Source: Paractinoplanes abujensis
Lineage (GTDB): Bacteria; Actinomycetota; Actinomycetes; Mycobacteriales; Micromonosporaceae
DNA: 64,000 nucleotides
Direction: 5' to 3'
Assembly: GCF_014204895.1 (NCBI RefSeq)
Contig: NZ_JACHMF010000001.1
Span: forward strand, 1,798,001 to 1,862,000
Under the pieces are notes generated by a model, which ran no database searches, was not told where the DNA came from, and saw only the letters and a program-made list of their open reading frames with translations. Every line of letters starts with the position of its first letter. Position 1 is the stretch's first letter. Position numbers and translations under genes: made by a program. This document shows positions 52,452 through 60,376 of the stretch, in pieces.

Positions 52452-52574
52452 TCAATCGTGGCCGTCGCGGCCTCGGTATTGCCGATGATTTTCAGATCCC
52501 TGAAGCCGCTGTGCGCCCTCAACTAGAATTCTGTATCGCTTGGCACTCCTGTCACAGAAGAATTGCACTCTCAT
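52452..52574 (-). CDS. Possible 40-residue peptide upstream of the DUF4917 gene
   Basis: ATG 52574 opens a basic 40-residue frame (MRVQFFCDRSAKRYRILVEG...) that stops 33 bases before the DUF4917 start on the same strand. It has no clear ribosome site, so it may be a relic or a leader. Composition resembles the DUF4917 gene rather than the host. The rest of the gap, 52575-52765, shows nothing I can assign. Confidence 0.3.
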   Translation of the reverse strand: MRVQFFCDRSAKRYRILVEGAQRLQGSENHRQYRGRDGHD

Positions 52575-52765
52575 CGGCAGATGAGTGCGTCGATGTGGTG
52601 AGTGGACGGGCAGCGGTGGTCCAGAAGGGCGAAGCGCTGACCCGGTGGCTTGGCTCGAAGGCGTGACGACGTCACGGGTGAAGGCGGCGGGACAACGCGG
52701 CCCGTGCGGAACCGACGGCGTGCTCTCGACGAAGTCGCGGCGTCCGCGATGGCGCCGCACGGAGC

Positions 52766-53838
52766 CTAGGCAGGTTGGTCGTCCGTCATCAGCGGATGGG
52801 TGAGGATGCCGGCCGGCATGGTGGCAACCTCGCACTCGCCCGTCTCCGTGTCCACTCGCAACGCCGCGGGTGTGCCGGTCAGCGGAAGCAGCACGTGTTG
52901 TTTGGTTTCCCAGACCGCGTAGTTGTCGATCGTGCTCTCCTGCGCTGATGCCGGCAGGTTGATGACCTGCGGGGTGGCGTCGGCAAGGTGTATGGTCGGC
53001 GGCCCGGAGTGAAGGGCGAACAGCACACCTCCCGGCGAAAAGGTGAAATGCGGTTCGGCAGTGGTCGGCCTTGTCGTGCCGTCGGGGAGGGTCAGCTGTA
53101 ACGGCGCCGGTGGGTTTCCGGTGAGGGTCGCACCGGTGTGCGGGTCCACGGCCCAGGCCGGGGCTTGCAACGGCTGGGGTGGCGTGTCCGGGGTCCAGCG
53201 CATCGTCAGGCCGGGGCGGCCACCTGCGGTGAAGTAGACCGTCCGGTTGTGCAGGCCGCCGGCCCGTACGGTGAGGTCGTCGGGGGCCACGGCATGGTGT
53301 GCTCGGTGGCGTCCACCAGGTCCACGAGCCGCAATCGCAGGTGGGGGTCCGGGCCGAGTTGCTTCTCGGTGATGGCCAGGTGGCGGCCGTCGGGGCTGCG
53401 GAGCACGGTGGGCGTGACCTGGGTGCCCAGGACAGCCACGGTGCCGTCGGGGTGGATGTGCAGAGCGGCCGCAGCCGTGCGGCGGACGGTTCCGCGGGCG
53501 GTTTCCCAGGCGCTTTACATCGGTGCGTCGTCCGGCAGCACGATCGGCGTGGACTGCCGCCGCGGCGGTGGAGCGGCGCCCGGCGGCCCTTCTGGGAGAC
53601 GACGGTGACCTTGACCGGTGAGCCGCGGCGGAGCCGGTCGCCCGGTGGAACCGGACTGCTCGCCGGGGCCGCGCCCGGCAGGGTGATAGGGCGGCGCGGG
53701 GCTGACTCGACGACCGTCTGAGTTCATCGCGCGTCGTGGCCGTGCGAAGACCTGAGCGGTCCGCGCGGCGACGGTCAGCGCATGGGTGCCGGCAGGTTCC
53801 GGTACGGCCAGCAGCGCCGTCAGGTCAGGCCAATTGAA
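52766..53838 (-). pseudogene. Decayed TolB/WD40-like beta-propeller gene
   Basis: Propeller-like text is broken over two or three frames. From 53838 one frame reads FNWPDLTALLAVPEPAGTHA and continues to PIVLPDDAPM, then a TAA at 53515-53517 interrupts it. The same frame resumes SAWETARGTVRR and LRSPDGRHLAITEKQL until about 53290. The remainder (APDDLTVRAGGLHNRTVYF...) lies in another frame, ending at 52766. A third frame around 53560-53710 reads TVVESAPRRPITLPGAAPAS and may be the original there. No intact start is present. It looks like a pseudogene beside the AT-rich patch. Confidence 0.7.
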
Positions 53839-54094
53839 CCCGGCCGGTGACGCTGACGAAGGGCAAGGTCATGTCGTCGAGCCGGTCCCCGGCGGTCGTG
53901 GGAGGTTCGGTGCCGTGGCTCTCCAGCCGGACGCGGACATGGCCGGCGGTCGATTCCACCGCGGCCCAGCCCGCGCCCGAGCACGCGAAGCTGCCCCGGA
54001 TCCGGGGCTCGTCGCGCGCTCCCGGGTCGAGCAGCAGGACCACGCCGTTCGCGACCTGGTAGCCGGGGTTCTCGACGCTGCGCAGGAGGGTCAC
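53825..54094 (-). CDS. Hypothetical protein, 89 residues, probably truncated
   Basis: A GTG start at 54094 gives MTLLRSVENPGYQVANGVVL..., host-like in composition, ending TGRVQLA at 53825. It overlaps the beginning of the neighbouring decayed frame, which continues with PDLTALLAVPEPAGTHALTV one base out of register. The two together would make a protein of about 125 residues, so this is likely the 5' part of a frameshifted gene. Its start is 17 bases from the divergent P450. Function unknown. Confidence 0.5.
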   Translation of the reverse strand: MTLLRSVENPGYQVANGVVLLLDPGARDEPRIRGSFACSGAGWAAVESTAGHVRVRLESHGTEPPTTAGDRLDDMTLPFVSVTGRVQLA

Positions 54095-54111
54095 CGCGGC
54101 AAGGCTATAAC

Positions 54112-55281
54112 GTGCCGTACGTGGCGATCGACTTCACCGACCCCGCGTTCATTCAGGACCCCTATCCCGGGCTGGCCGCTCTGCGGGAGCAGGGGGCGGT
54201 CACGTGGCACGAGCCGACCGGGCAGTTCCTGGCGGCCGGTCACGCCGCGGCCGATGCGGTGTTGCGGGATCGGCGGCTGGGGCGGTTCTGGCAGGACCGG
54301 GAGCCGGCCGAGGTGTACGAGCCGTTCAATCTGTTGCACCGCAATCAGATGATGGAGAACGAGCCACCCGTGCACACCCGGCTGCGATCGCTCGTGGCCA
54401 AGGCCTTCGCGCGGGGGCATGTCGAGCGGCTGCGGGAACCGATCGCCGCCGCCGCGGGGAAGCTGGTGCGAGAGGCGGGGCCGCGGTTCGACCTGCTGGC
54501 CGATGTGGCCGGACCCTTGGCGGTCACGGTCATCGCCGAGTTGCTCGGGGTGCCGCAAGCGGACCGGCCCCGGCTGCGTCCCTGGTCGGCGGCGATCGTG
54601 CGGATGTATGAGGTTTCCCGTACGCCGGAGACCGAGCGAGCCGCTCTCGACGCGTGCCGGGAGTTCGCCGCCTATTTGCGGGATCTGGCCGCTCGTCGCG
54701 CTGAGGAGCCGCGCGACGATCTGATCAGTCACCTGGTCGCCGTACGGGAATTGGCTCCCGACGAGCTGGTAGCGTCGGCGATTCTGTTGCTCAACGCCGG
54801 CCATGAGGCCTCGGTGAACGCGCTCGGCGGGGGCATGGTCGCGCTGCTGCGGCATCCGGCGCAGCTGAGCCGGCTGCGCGAGGATCCGAGCCTGATCCCC
54901 ACGGCGGCCGAGGAGATGATCCGGTACGACTCCCCGCTGCACATGTTCGTGCGGACGGCGGCGGCCGACGTGGAGATCGCGGGCGTACGGGTCCCGGCCG
55001 GCCACCGGATCGCGGCGTTGCTCGGGGCGGCCAACCGGGACCCGGCGGTGTTCGCGGAGCCCGACACCTTCGACGTGAGCCGTGACCCCAACCCGCACCT
55101 CGGGTTCGGCGCGGGCCTGCACTTCTGTCTGGGCGCACCCCTCGCGCGCATCGAGTTGCAGGCCGGCCTCAGGGCATTGTTGCCGTTACGACTCGAACTG
55201 GCCGCCGAGCCCGTCAACCGGCCCACCTTCGTGCTGCGGGGCTACGAAGCGATTCCCGTGGTGATCGGCACCTCGGAGTAG
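54112..55281 (+). CDS. Cytochrome P450, first of a tail-to-tail pair
   Basis: A 389-residue class I bacterial P450. Haem ligand Cys339 lies in GFGAGLHFCLGAPLAR, EEMIR is the ExxR motif, and the I-helix reads LLNAGHEASVN, where the usual AGxxT threonine is replaced by Ala-Ser, which may alter oxygen activation. Start is GTG 54112. Its last 40 bases overlap those of the second P450 on the other strand. No ferredoxin is adjacent. Substrate unknown. Confidence 0.95.
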   Translation: MPYVAIDFTDPAFIQDPYPGLAALREQGAVTWHEPTGQFLAAGHAAADAVLRDRRLGRFWQDREPAEVYEPFNLLHRNQMMENEPPVHTRLRSLVAKAFARGHVERLREPIAAAAGKLVREAGPRFDLLADVAGPLAVTVIAELLGVPQADRPRLRPWSAAIVRMYEVSRTPETERAALDACREFAAYLRDLAARRAEEPRDDLISHLVAVRELAPDELVASAILLLNAGHEASVNALGGGMVALLRHPAQLSRLREDPSLIPTAAEEMIRYDSPLHMFVRTAAADVEIAGVRVPAGHRIAALLGAANRDPAVFAEPDTFDVSRDPNPHLGFGAGLHFCLGAPLARIELQAGLRALLPLRLELAAEPVNRPTFVLRGYEAIPVVIGTSE

Positions 55282-56432
55282 CCGCGCAGCACAAGCCGGT
55301 CCCGGCGTACGGCGTCGCCGTTGAGGGCCAGGCCCGGCAACCGGTTCAGCAGCAGCGGCAGCGCCACCTGGGCCTCCATGCGGGCGAGCGGGGCGCCCAG
55401 GCAGTAGTGGGCGCCGCCGCCGAACGACACCGGCTGGATGTTCGGGCGGTCGGGGTCGAAGCGGTGCGGGTCGTCGTAGCGGGCCGGGTCGCGGTTGGCC
55501 GAGCCGAGCAGCATGGTCAGCGCGGCGCCGGCCGGCACCGCGATGCCGTCCACCTCGAACGGCTCGGTGGCGAACCGGGTGGTGAGCTGCACGGGGGAGT
55601 CGTACCGCAGGATCTCCTCGACGACATCGGGGGCCAGTGACGGGTCGGCGCGCAACCGGCCGGCCTGGGCCGGCTGGGAGAGCAGCAGGTGCAGGCCGGT
55701 GCCGAGCAGGTTGGCCGTGGTCTCGAAGCCGGCCACGAGCAGCAGCACCAGGTTGGCCAGCAACTCTTCGCCGGACAGGGCGCCGGCCTCGACCAACGCG
55801 GTGGTCAGGTCCTCCTGCGGGTGCTTCTGACGGTCGGCGATCAGGCCGGTGAAGTAGTCCTCGAGTTCGCGCCCGGCCACGTCGGCCAGGTGCATCTCGT
55901 CGGCCGTGCTGATCGGTTCGAGCACGATCGTCAGGTCGTGGGCGCGTTGCCGGAACCAGGGACGGTCGGTTTCGGGCACGCCGAGCAGTGCGCAGATCAC
56001 GCCGACGGGCAGGGGATAGGCGAACGCCGTCATGAAGTCGGCCTCGGCGGGCATCGCCGTGATCAGTTCCTCGGCCTGGGCGGCGATCACGTCGCGCATG
56101 GCGGCGATCCGGCGGGGTGTGAAGGTGGTCGCGGCGGCCCGGCGTACGCGGGTGTGGTCGGGCGGGTTGGTCTGCAACATGGACAGCACCACCGAGGCGA
56201 CCCCGCGGTTCTGCCGCCAGTCGGGCCAGAACTGGTCGTAGTCGCCCGCGTCGGCCAGCCGCATGGTGGTGTCGCGCAGCAACCGGTTGACCAGGGCGTG
56301 CGTGGTGACGTACCAGCGTTCGTCGGGGGCGCGCAAGACGGGCGCCTGGGCCCTGATCACGTCGTAGGCCGGATACGGGTCGTGGCGTCCCTCGGCGGCG
56401 AACAGGGAACCGAGCGCGGTCAGGTAGTCCAT
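55242..56432 (-). CDS. Cytochrome P450, second of a tail-to-tail pair
   Basis: A 396-residue P450 starting at ATG 56432 (MDYLTALGSLF). Haem ligand Cys344 lies in SFGGGAHYCLGAPLAR, EEILR is ExxR, and the I-helix LLVAGFETTANLLG has the standard AGxxT. The N-terminal extension to 56567 lacks P450 character. It resembles CYP107/CYP105-like secondary-metabolism or xenobiotic enzymes. Convergent overlap of 40 bases with the first P450. Confidence 0.95.
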   Translation of the reverse strand: MDYLTALGSLFAAEGRHDPYPAYDVIRAQAPVLRAPDERWYVTTHALVNRLLRDTTMRLADAGDYDQFWPDWRQNRGVASVVLSMLQTNPPDHTRVRRAAATTFTPRRIAAMRDVIAAQAEELITAMPAEADFMTAFAYPLPVGVICALLGVPETDRPWFRQRAHDLTIVLEPISTADEMHLADVAGRELEDYFTGLIADRQKHPQEDLTTALVEAGALSGEELLANLVLLLVAGFETTANLLGTGLHLLLSQPAQAGRLRADPSLAPDVVEEILRYDSPVQLTTRFATEPFEVDGIAVPAGAALTMLLGSANRDPARYDDPHRFDPDRPNIQPVSFGGGAHYCLGAPLARMEAQVALPLLLNRLPGLALNGDAVRRDRLVLRGYSEVPITTGIAS

Positions 56433-56706
56433 CACTGCATTGTGGCCGCCGGGTGGGCGGGCCGCCGCCCCGCGACCCGCCCACCCCGGCCTGTGACCCC
56501 ACCGGCGCGCCTGGACGAAGCGTTTGCCGGCGGCGGTCACGGGACCGGCCGCGACCAGGTTCCCCAAGGTCGCCGGCCCGGTCCTTCAGCAAGCTCGATG
56601 CGCCGACTACAAATTACGAACTGCTCTTGGCACGGGGAATCGGCTGACCTGCCGGGTCGGCCCCCTCGCGTTGGGGAGGCCGTTGGGCTTAATCCGTCAG
56701 GGGAGG

Positions 56707-57498
56707 TCAGAGGCCGGGGACGTGCAGGGCCAGGAACGAACCGGCCGAACTGGCCCGGTCGACCCGGTTGTAGATGCCGACCCACGACTCCGGGTGGGCC
56801 TCCAGCCGCGGGGTGCCGCAGGTGGTGCGGTCGGCCGCGCCCGCCGTGATCGTCTGCAGCAGCGGCCGGTCCTGCTGCCAGTGCAGCATCGGGCCGCCGC
56901 TGTCGCCCGGGGTCGATCCGCCGTGCACGGACTGGACGAAGGTGAGCGGCCCGGCCGGGAACAGGCACGGCCCGTCGTTGACGGCGGCCCGCGAGGTGAC
57001 CCGCACGTCGGCGGTGTGCAGGCCGGTGGCGGAGGCGCCGAAGCCGTAGACCTGCGCCCCGGTGGGTGAGGGCAGCGGACCGGTCGCGATCCGGGCCGGC
57101 GTCACCGCGGTCACGGGCGCGGCCAGCTGCAGCAGGGCGACGTCGTTGACCATTGACGCCGGGTCGTAGCCGGGCATCTGGTGCACGGCCACCACCCGTA
57201 CGGGCTCATCGAAGTGGACCTTGACGTCCTGCGGCCGGTAGGGGCGCCCGGGCCGGCGGCCGATGTTGGTGCAGTGCTGCGCGGTCACCACCCACGTCGG
57301 CGCGATCAGCGTGCCCGTACAGGTCAGCCCGCGGTCGAGCAGGCCGTGGTCGGCCTCGACCCGGGCGACCGGCAGCACGGGGGAGCCGCCGGTCGCGGCT
57401 CGGGGCACCATGAGGGCCGACGCCTGGCCGGTCATCGCCCAGGCCACGAAGACGATCAGGGCCACGGAGAGCGAGCGCGACCACCCCAGCTTCGGCAC
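56707..57498 (-). CDS. Secreted trypsin-like serine protease (S1)
   Basis: A 263-residue exported protease. Signal peptide MPKLGWSRSLSVALIVFVAW ending near ASA (27-29). Triad: His75 in VTAQHC, Asp119 in NDVALLQL, Ser200 in TPGDSGGPM. Cys pairs flank the His and Ser loops. There is no long propeptide or carbohydrate-binding domain. It follows a 274-base region with no gene, which includes a short A+T-richer patch near 56604-56630. Confidence 0.95.
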   Translation of the reverse strand: MPKLGWSRSLSVALIVFVAWAMTGQASALMVPRAATGGSPVLPVARVEADHGLLDRGLTCTGTLIAPTWVVTAQHCTNIGRRPGRPYRPQDVKVHFDEPVRVVAVHQMPGYDPASMVNDVALLQLAAPVTAVTPARIATGPLPSPTGAQVYGFGASATGLHTADVRVTSRAAVNDGPCLFPAGPLTFVQSVHGGSTPGDSGGPMLHWQQDRPLLQTITAGAADRTTCGTPRLEAHPESWVGIYNRVDRASSAGSFLALHVPGL

Positions 57499-57610
57499 TG
57501 TGCGCTCCCTCGTCTCGGAACGCCGCGTAATCGCGGCGCAACCTCACGCTACGGAGGTGGCGCAACTTCGGGGTATCGGCCGTCCCACCGCTGTCGGGCC
57601 GCCGATCCGC

Positions 57611-58450
57611 CTAACTCTTTCGATGCACGGCAAGCACGTAGTCGGCGTCGGTCAGGTAGATCGTGTGGTGTCCGTCGGCCAGGTGACTCGCGAAGGCCTT
57701 GTCACCGGCGGCGGCCCGGGTCTGCATCACGTCGACCAGCGCGTGCAGGCGGGCGGCAACCGTGTCGATCAGGCGGGAGCGTGACTCGGCGTCCAGGCCG
57801 TACGTGTCGCAGAACGTACGCAGCCGCTCGGCCTGCACGGTGGCGGGGAGGTCCGACTCGACCGTGGTCAGGGGAACCCAGCGGTAGGCCGCGTACGCGA
57901 TGTCCCACAGCCGCGGACCGGGATGCGCGAAGTCGAAGTCGAACACGCCGGTCACCGTGGTGCCGTCGAGCGCGCAGTTGTGCGGCGCGTAATCACCGTG
58001 GCAGATGACCTCGACCGGGTCCCTCGCGGGCACCTGCCAGCCGTCGCGCGGCGCCGTGCGGGCGAAGGGGACGGTCGCGTCGTGGTAGGCCCGCAGCAGC
58101 TTCGCCGCCGATGTCAGGGCGGTCACGGACTCGGCCGCCGGGGTGAGCGGATAGTTGGAGACGTCGCCGGGCAGGTAGGACAGGAACTCGTAGCCGTCCG
58201 CGGTGGACCGCACTTCGGGCGCGTTCGTGAAGCCGGCCGCCCGCAGGTGACGCAGCAACGCGTGCACGTTCGCCGACCACGGACCGGCCGGGCGGCGTAC
58301 GGAATCGCCGATCTTTACGACCTCGTTGATGCCGCCACCGGAAAGGATCTCCACCTCCGGAACTGTAGTGGGGCGAACTGACGCCATGGGGTTGCCCGCC
58401 CTCGCGCTGGTCTTCGCCGGGGTGGCCGTGCCGGCGCCGGTGTCGGTCAC
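57611..58450 (-). CDS. Aminoglycoside-phosphotransferase-family kinase
   Basis: A 279-residue protein-kinase-fold small-molecule kinase. Catalytic loop HGDYAPHNC (151-159) and metal motif VFDFDFAHPG (about 169-178) are intact. The start is GTG 58450, overlapping the upstream gene's stop by four bases; ATG 58387 is in frame but would break the coupling. Substrates in this family range from aminoglycosides to choline and fructosamine; the true one is unknown. It ends the Fes-like/DinB-like/kinase set. Confidence 0.9.
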   Translation of the reverse strand: MTDTGAGTATPAKTSARAGNPMASVRPTTVPEVEILSGGGINEVVKIGDSVRRPAGPWSANVHALLRHLRAAGFTNAPEVRSTADGYEFLSYLPGDVSNYPLTPAAESVTALTSAAKLLRAYHDATVPFARTAPRDGWQVPARDPVEVICHGDYAPHNCALDGTTVTGVFDFDFAHPGPRLWDIAYAAYRWVPLTTVESDLPATVQAERLRTFCDTYGLDAESRSRLIDTVAARLHALVDVMQTRAAAGDKAFASHLADGHHTIYLTDADYVLAVHRKS

Positions 58451-59045
58451 GTGAGCACTGACGCCCGCCCGGTCAGCGCCTCCACCAGGCCGATCGGGCC
58501 CGCCATCTCGGTCAGGACCGCCGAGGTGCGGGCCAGCCCTGCGGCGGGCACCGACGGCGGCTCGCCGAGGGCACGTTGCAGGTCGAGCAGGTGCACGGTG
58601 GCCTCCACGATGCCGATGCCCAGCACCTCGCCGATCCGCATCCGCCCGGTGCCGAGGTAGTCGACGACGGTCTGGCCGAGTTTGCCCGCGGCGTCCAGCG
58701 AGCGCGGCCCGGCCTCGGCGAACGCGGCCGTCATCTGCTCGGTCGTGCGTTCCGCGGCGACCTCGACGGCCTTGGCCGCCACCTGCTCACGGTTACGGGT
58801 GGCGATGCCGCCGGGCGCGTTGAAGGTCGTCAGCAACGCGGCCGTGCCATGGTGGGTCGGCGGGGTGTCGCAGGTCTGCGTGGCGACGTAACCCAGCCAG
58901 CGCGGCCACTGGCAGGCGTGCGCGTAGAGCTCCCGCACGGTCCACGGTTCCAGCCGGGTCGGGGCCTCCCACTGCTCGGCGGTCAGCCTTTCCCGTACGA
59001 GGCCCAGACGGCCCACAGCTCACCCAGCGTCTCGACGGCCGTCAT
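58447..59045 (-). pseudogene. Maleylpyruvate-isomerase N-terminal/DinB-like gene with a one-base frameshift
   Basis: From ATG 59045 the frame reads MTAVETLGELWAVWASYG and then runs into TGA. The family continuation, ERLTAEQWEAPTRLEPWTV..., is one base out of register from about 58990. Adding one C to the CCC run at 58992-58994 (a G in the message) gives WASYGERLTAEQWEAPTRL and a complete protein of about 200 residues with the DinB-fold pattern (LEPWTVRELYAHACQW). As it stands, only an internal GTG at 59016 could express it, without the first helix. Metal-binding mycothiol-dependent members are common here; function unknown. Confidence 0.85.
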
Positions 59046-59164
59046 GCGCGCACCCCCGCCCGGGCGTCTCGGCCGTCGTCGGGCCCCCGCCGCACCCCGG
59101 CCCGGGCGTGTCGGTTGTCCTGCCCGTGCCGTGGGCCGCCCGGCGTCATGCGCGCACCCCCGCC
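59040..59164. repeat. 21-base direct repeat, copies 104 bases apart
   Basis: Copies at 59040-59060 and 59144-59164 share 21 identical bases, including GTCATGCGCGCACCCCCGCC. One holds the start of the DinB-like gene, the other the stop of the Fes-like gene. Between them lie two imperfect copies of CCCGGGCGT(C/G)TCGG at about 59059 and 59101. Confidence 0.85.
59042..59149 (-). CDS. 35-residue linker frame between the Fes-like and DinB-like genes
   Basis: ATG 59149 overlaps the Fes-like stop (ATGA) and the frame ends in a TGA that overlaps ATG 59045 of the next gene (ATGA). It reads MTPGGPRHGQDNRHARAGV..., is Arg/Gly-rich and repeats itself (RHARAGV, RDARAGV). It looks like an insertion that preserved translational coupling rather than a functional protein. 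Confidence 0.35.
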   Translation of the reverse strand: MTPGGPRHGQDNRHARAGVRRGPDDGRDARAGVRA

Positions 59165-60294
59165 ACCGCGATCAGGCCGTCGGCGAACGTGCGCCGCCAG
59201 TTCACGTAGTCGTGGCCGCCCGAGTATTCGGCATAGGTCACCGAGTAGCCCCGCTTGCGCAGCGCATCGCGCATGGCCCGGTTCATGTCGATCTGCGACG
59301 GCGCCCCGCCGGGCGCCGGGAACGTCTCGAAGATCCCCACGTCCAGGTAGAACCGTACGTCGGCGAGCGGCCGCCGGGCCACCTCGCGGATCAGCTGCCC
59401 GGGCGCCTCGCCGGGCCACCAGAAGCTGCCCGATTGCGAGATGACCGCGCCGAAGTTGCCGGGGGCGGTCAGCGCGATGTGCGCCGCGGTCAGGCCGCCC
59501 CGGGAGGCGCCGGTGATCATGTTGGCCCGCGCGTCGAGCCCGGCCTCGAGGGTCGTGCGGGCCCACGGGAGCAGTTCGCCGGTCACGAAGCCGGGCATCG
59601 CCCCGGCCGGGGACAACTCGTCGTCACGGTCGGCGGCGTGGCTGCTGACGAACAACGCGACCAGCGGCGGGATCTCGCCCGCGGCGATCAGGTTGTCCAG
59701 GACGGCCGGCACGTGCTGCACCTCGCGGGCAACCCAGCCGTCAAACACGACCAGCACCGGCAGCCCGGCCGCCGGCGTGCCGGCCGGTTGGTAGACGACC
59801 ACCTCGCGGCCGAACGGAGCCCTGGTCAACTCGCCCGGGGACACACCCGGGCGCGGGGCCAGCCACGGCTCGGGCGGGGCGTCCGGCAGGGTCAGCGCGG
59901 ACACCCAGACGTCGTGGTCGCCGGGGTCGCCCGGGTCGGCCGGGAAGCGCAGGCGCGCGGGGTTGTGCGCGTCGAGGTGGGCCGGGCCCCGGCCGGAGGC
60001 GTCGCGCGGCAGGGTTTCGACGCCGTCGTGCACCAGGCAGTAGGCCGTGCTCAGGTCGGACGGCAGCACCCGGGTCGCATACCACAGATCGTTGCCGCGC
60101 ATCCTTTCCAGCGGCACGTCGAGCCCCCACCACACGCGCGTGCTGCGGGCCGAGCCCCGCCACAGGAACGTCACCAGTTGCGAGTCGTCGCGCCATGGCT
60201 CGACCAGGGGCGTGCCGTTGGCGGTGACGCGCTGCCACCACTCGTGCAGCGCGGCCGGGTCGTCGAGCAGCGCGGACATCTGCGGACTCTGCAC
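59146..60294 (-). CDS. Enterochelin-esterase-like alpha/beta hydrolase (Fes family)
   Basis: A 382-residue cytosolic hydrolase. Residues 1-150 are the Fes N-terminal Ig-like domain (DDSQLVTFLWRGSARSTRVW); the esterase domain has VVFDGWVAREVQ, nucleophile elbow GASRGG and the histidine in GGHDYVNWR. Fes enzymes open siderophore esters to free iron, but no siderophore genes are near. The start is GTG 60294 with GGGAG about eight bases upstream; the longer TTG frame to 60348 is less likely. It lies 82 bases after pntB on the same strand. Confidence 0.9.
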   Translation of the reverse strand: MQSPQMSALLDDPAALHEWWQRVTANGTPLVEPWRDDSQLVTFLWRGSARSTRVWWGLDVPLERMRGNDLWYATRVLPSDLSTAYCLVHDGVETLPRDASGRGPAHLDAHNPARLRFPADPGDPGDHDVWVSALTLPDAPPEPWLAPRPGVSPGELTRAPFGREVVVYQPAGTPAAGLPVLVVFDGWVAREVQHVPAVLDNLIAAGEIPPLVALFVSSHAADRDDELSPAGAMPGFVTGELLPWARTTLEAGLDARANMITGASRGGLTAAHIALTAPGNFGAVISQSGSFWWPGEAPGQLIREVARRPLADVRFYLDVGIFETFPAPGGAPSQIDMNRAMRDALRKRGYSVTYAEYSGGHDYVNWRRTFADGLIAVAGVRA

Positions 60295-60376
60295 GGCAAC
60301 ACTCCCGGGAGCGGCGGAGGGTGAGCGATCCGCCACCGAGAGTCCCAAGTGGATCTTGCTTAGTCAAGACGAGAGC

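Noticed and set aside
56640..56700. Possible terminator GGCCCCC...GGGGAGGCC near 56660-56682.
   Set aside because: The stem is interrupted and it lies upstream of a convergent-free gap, so the evidence is too weak.
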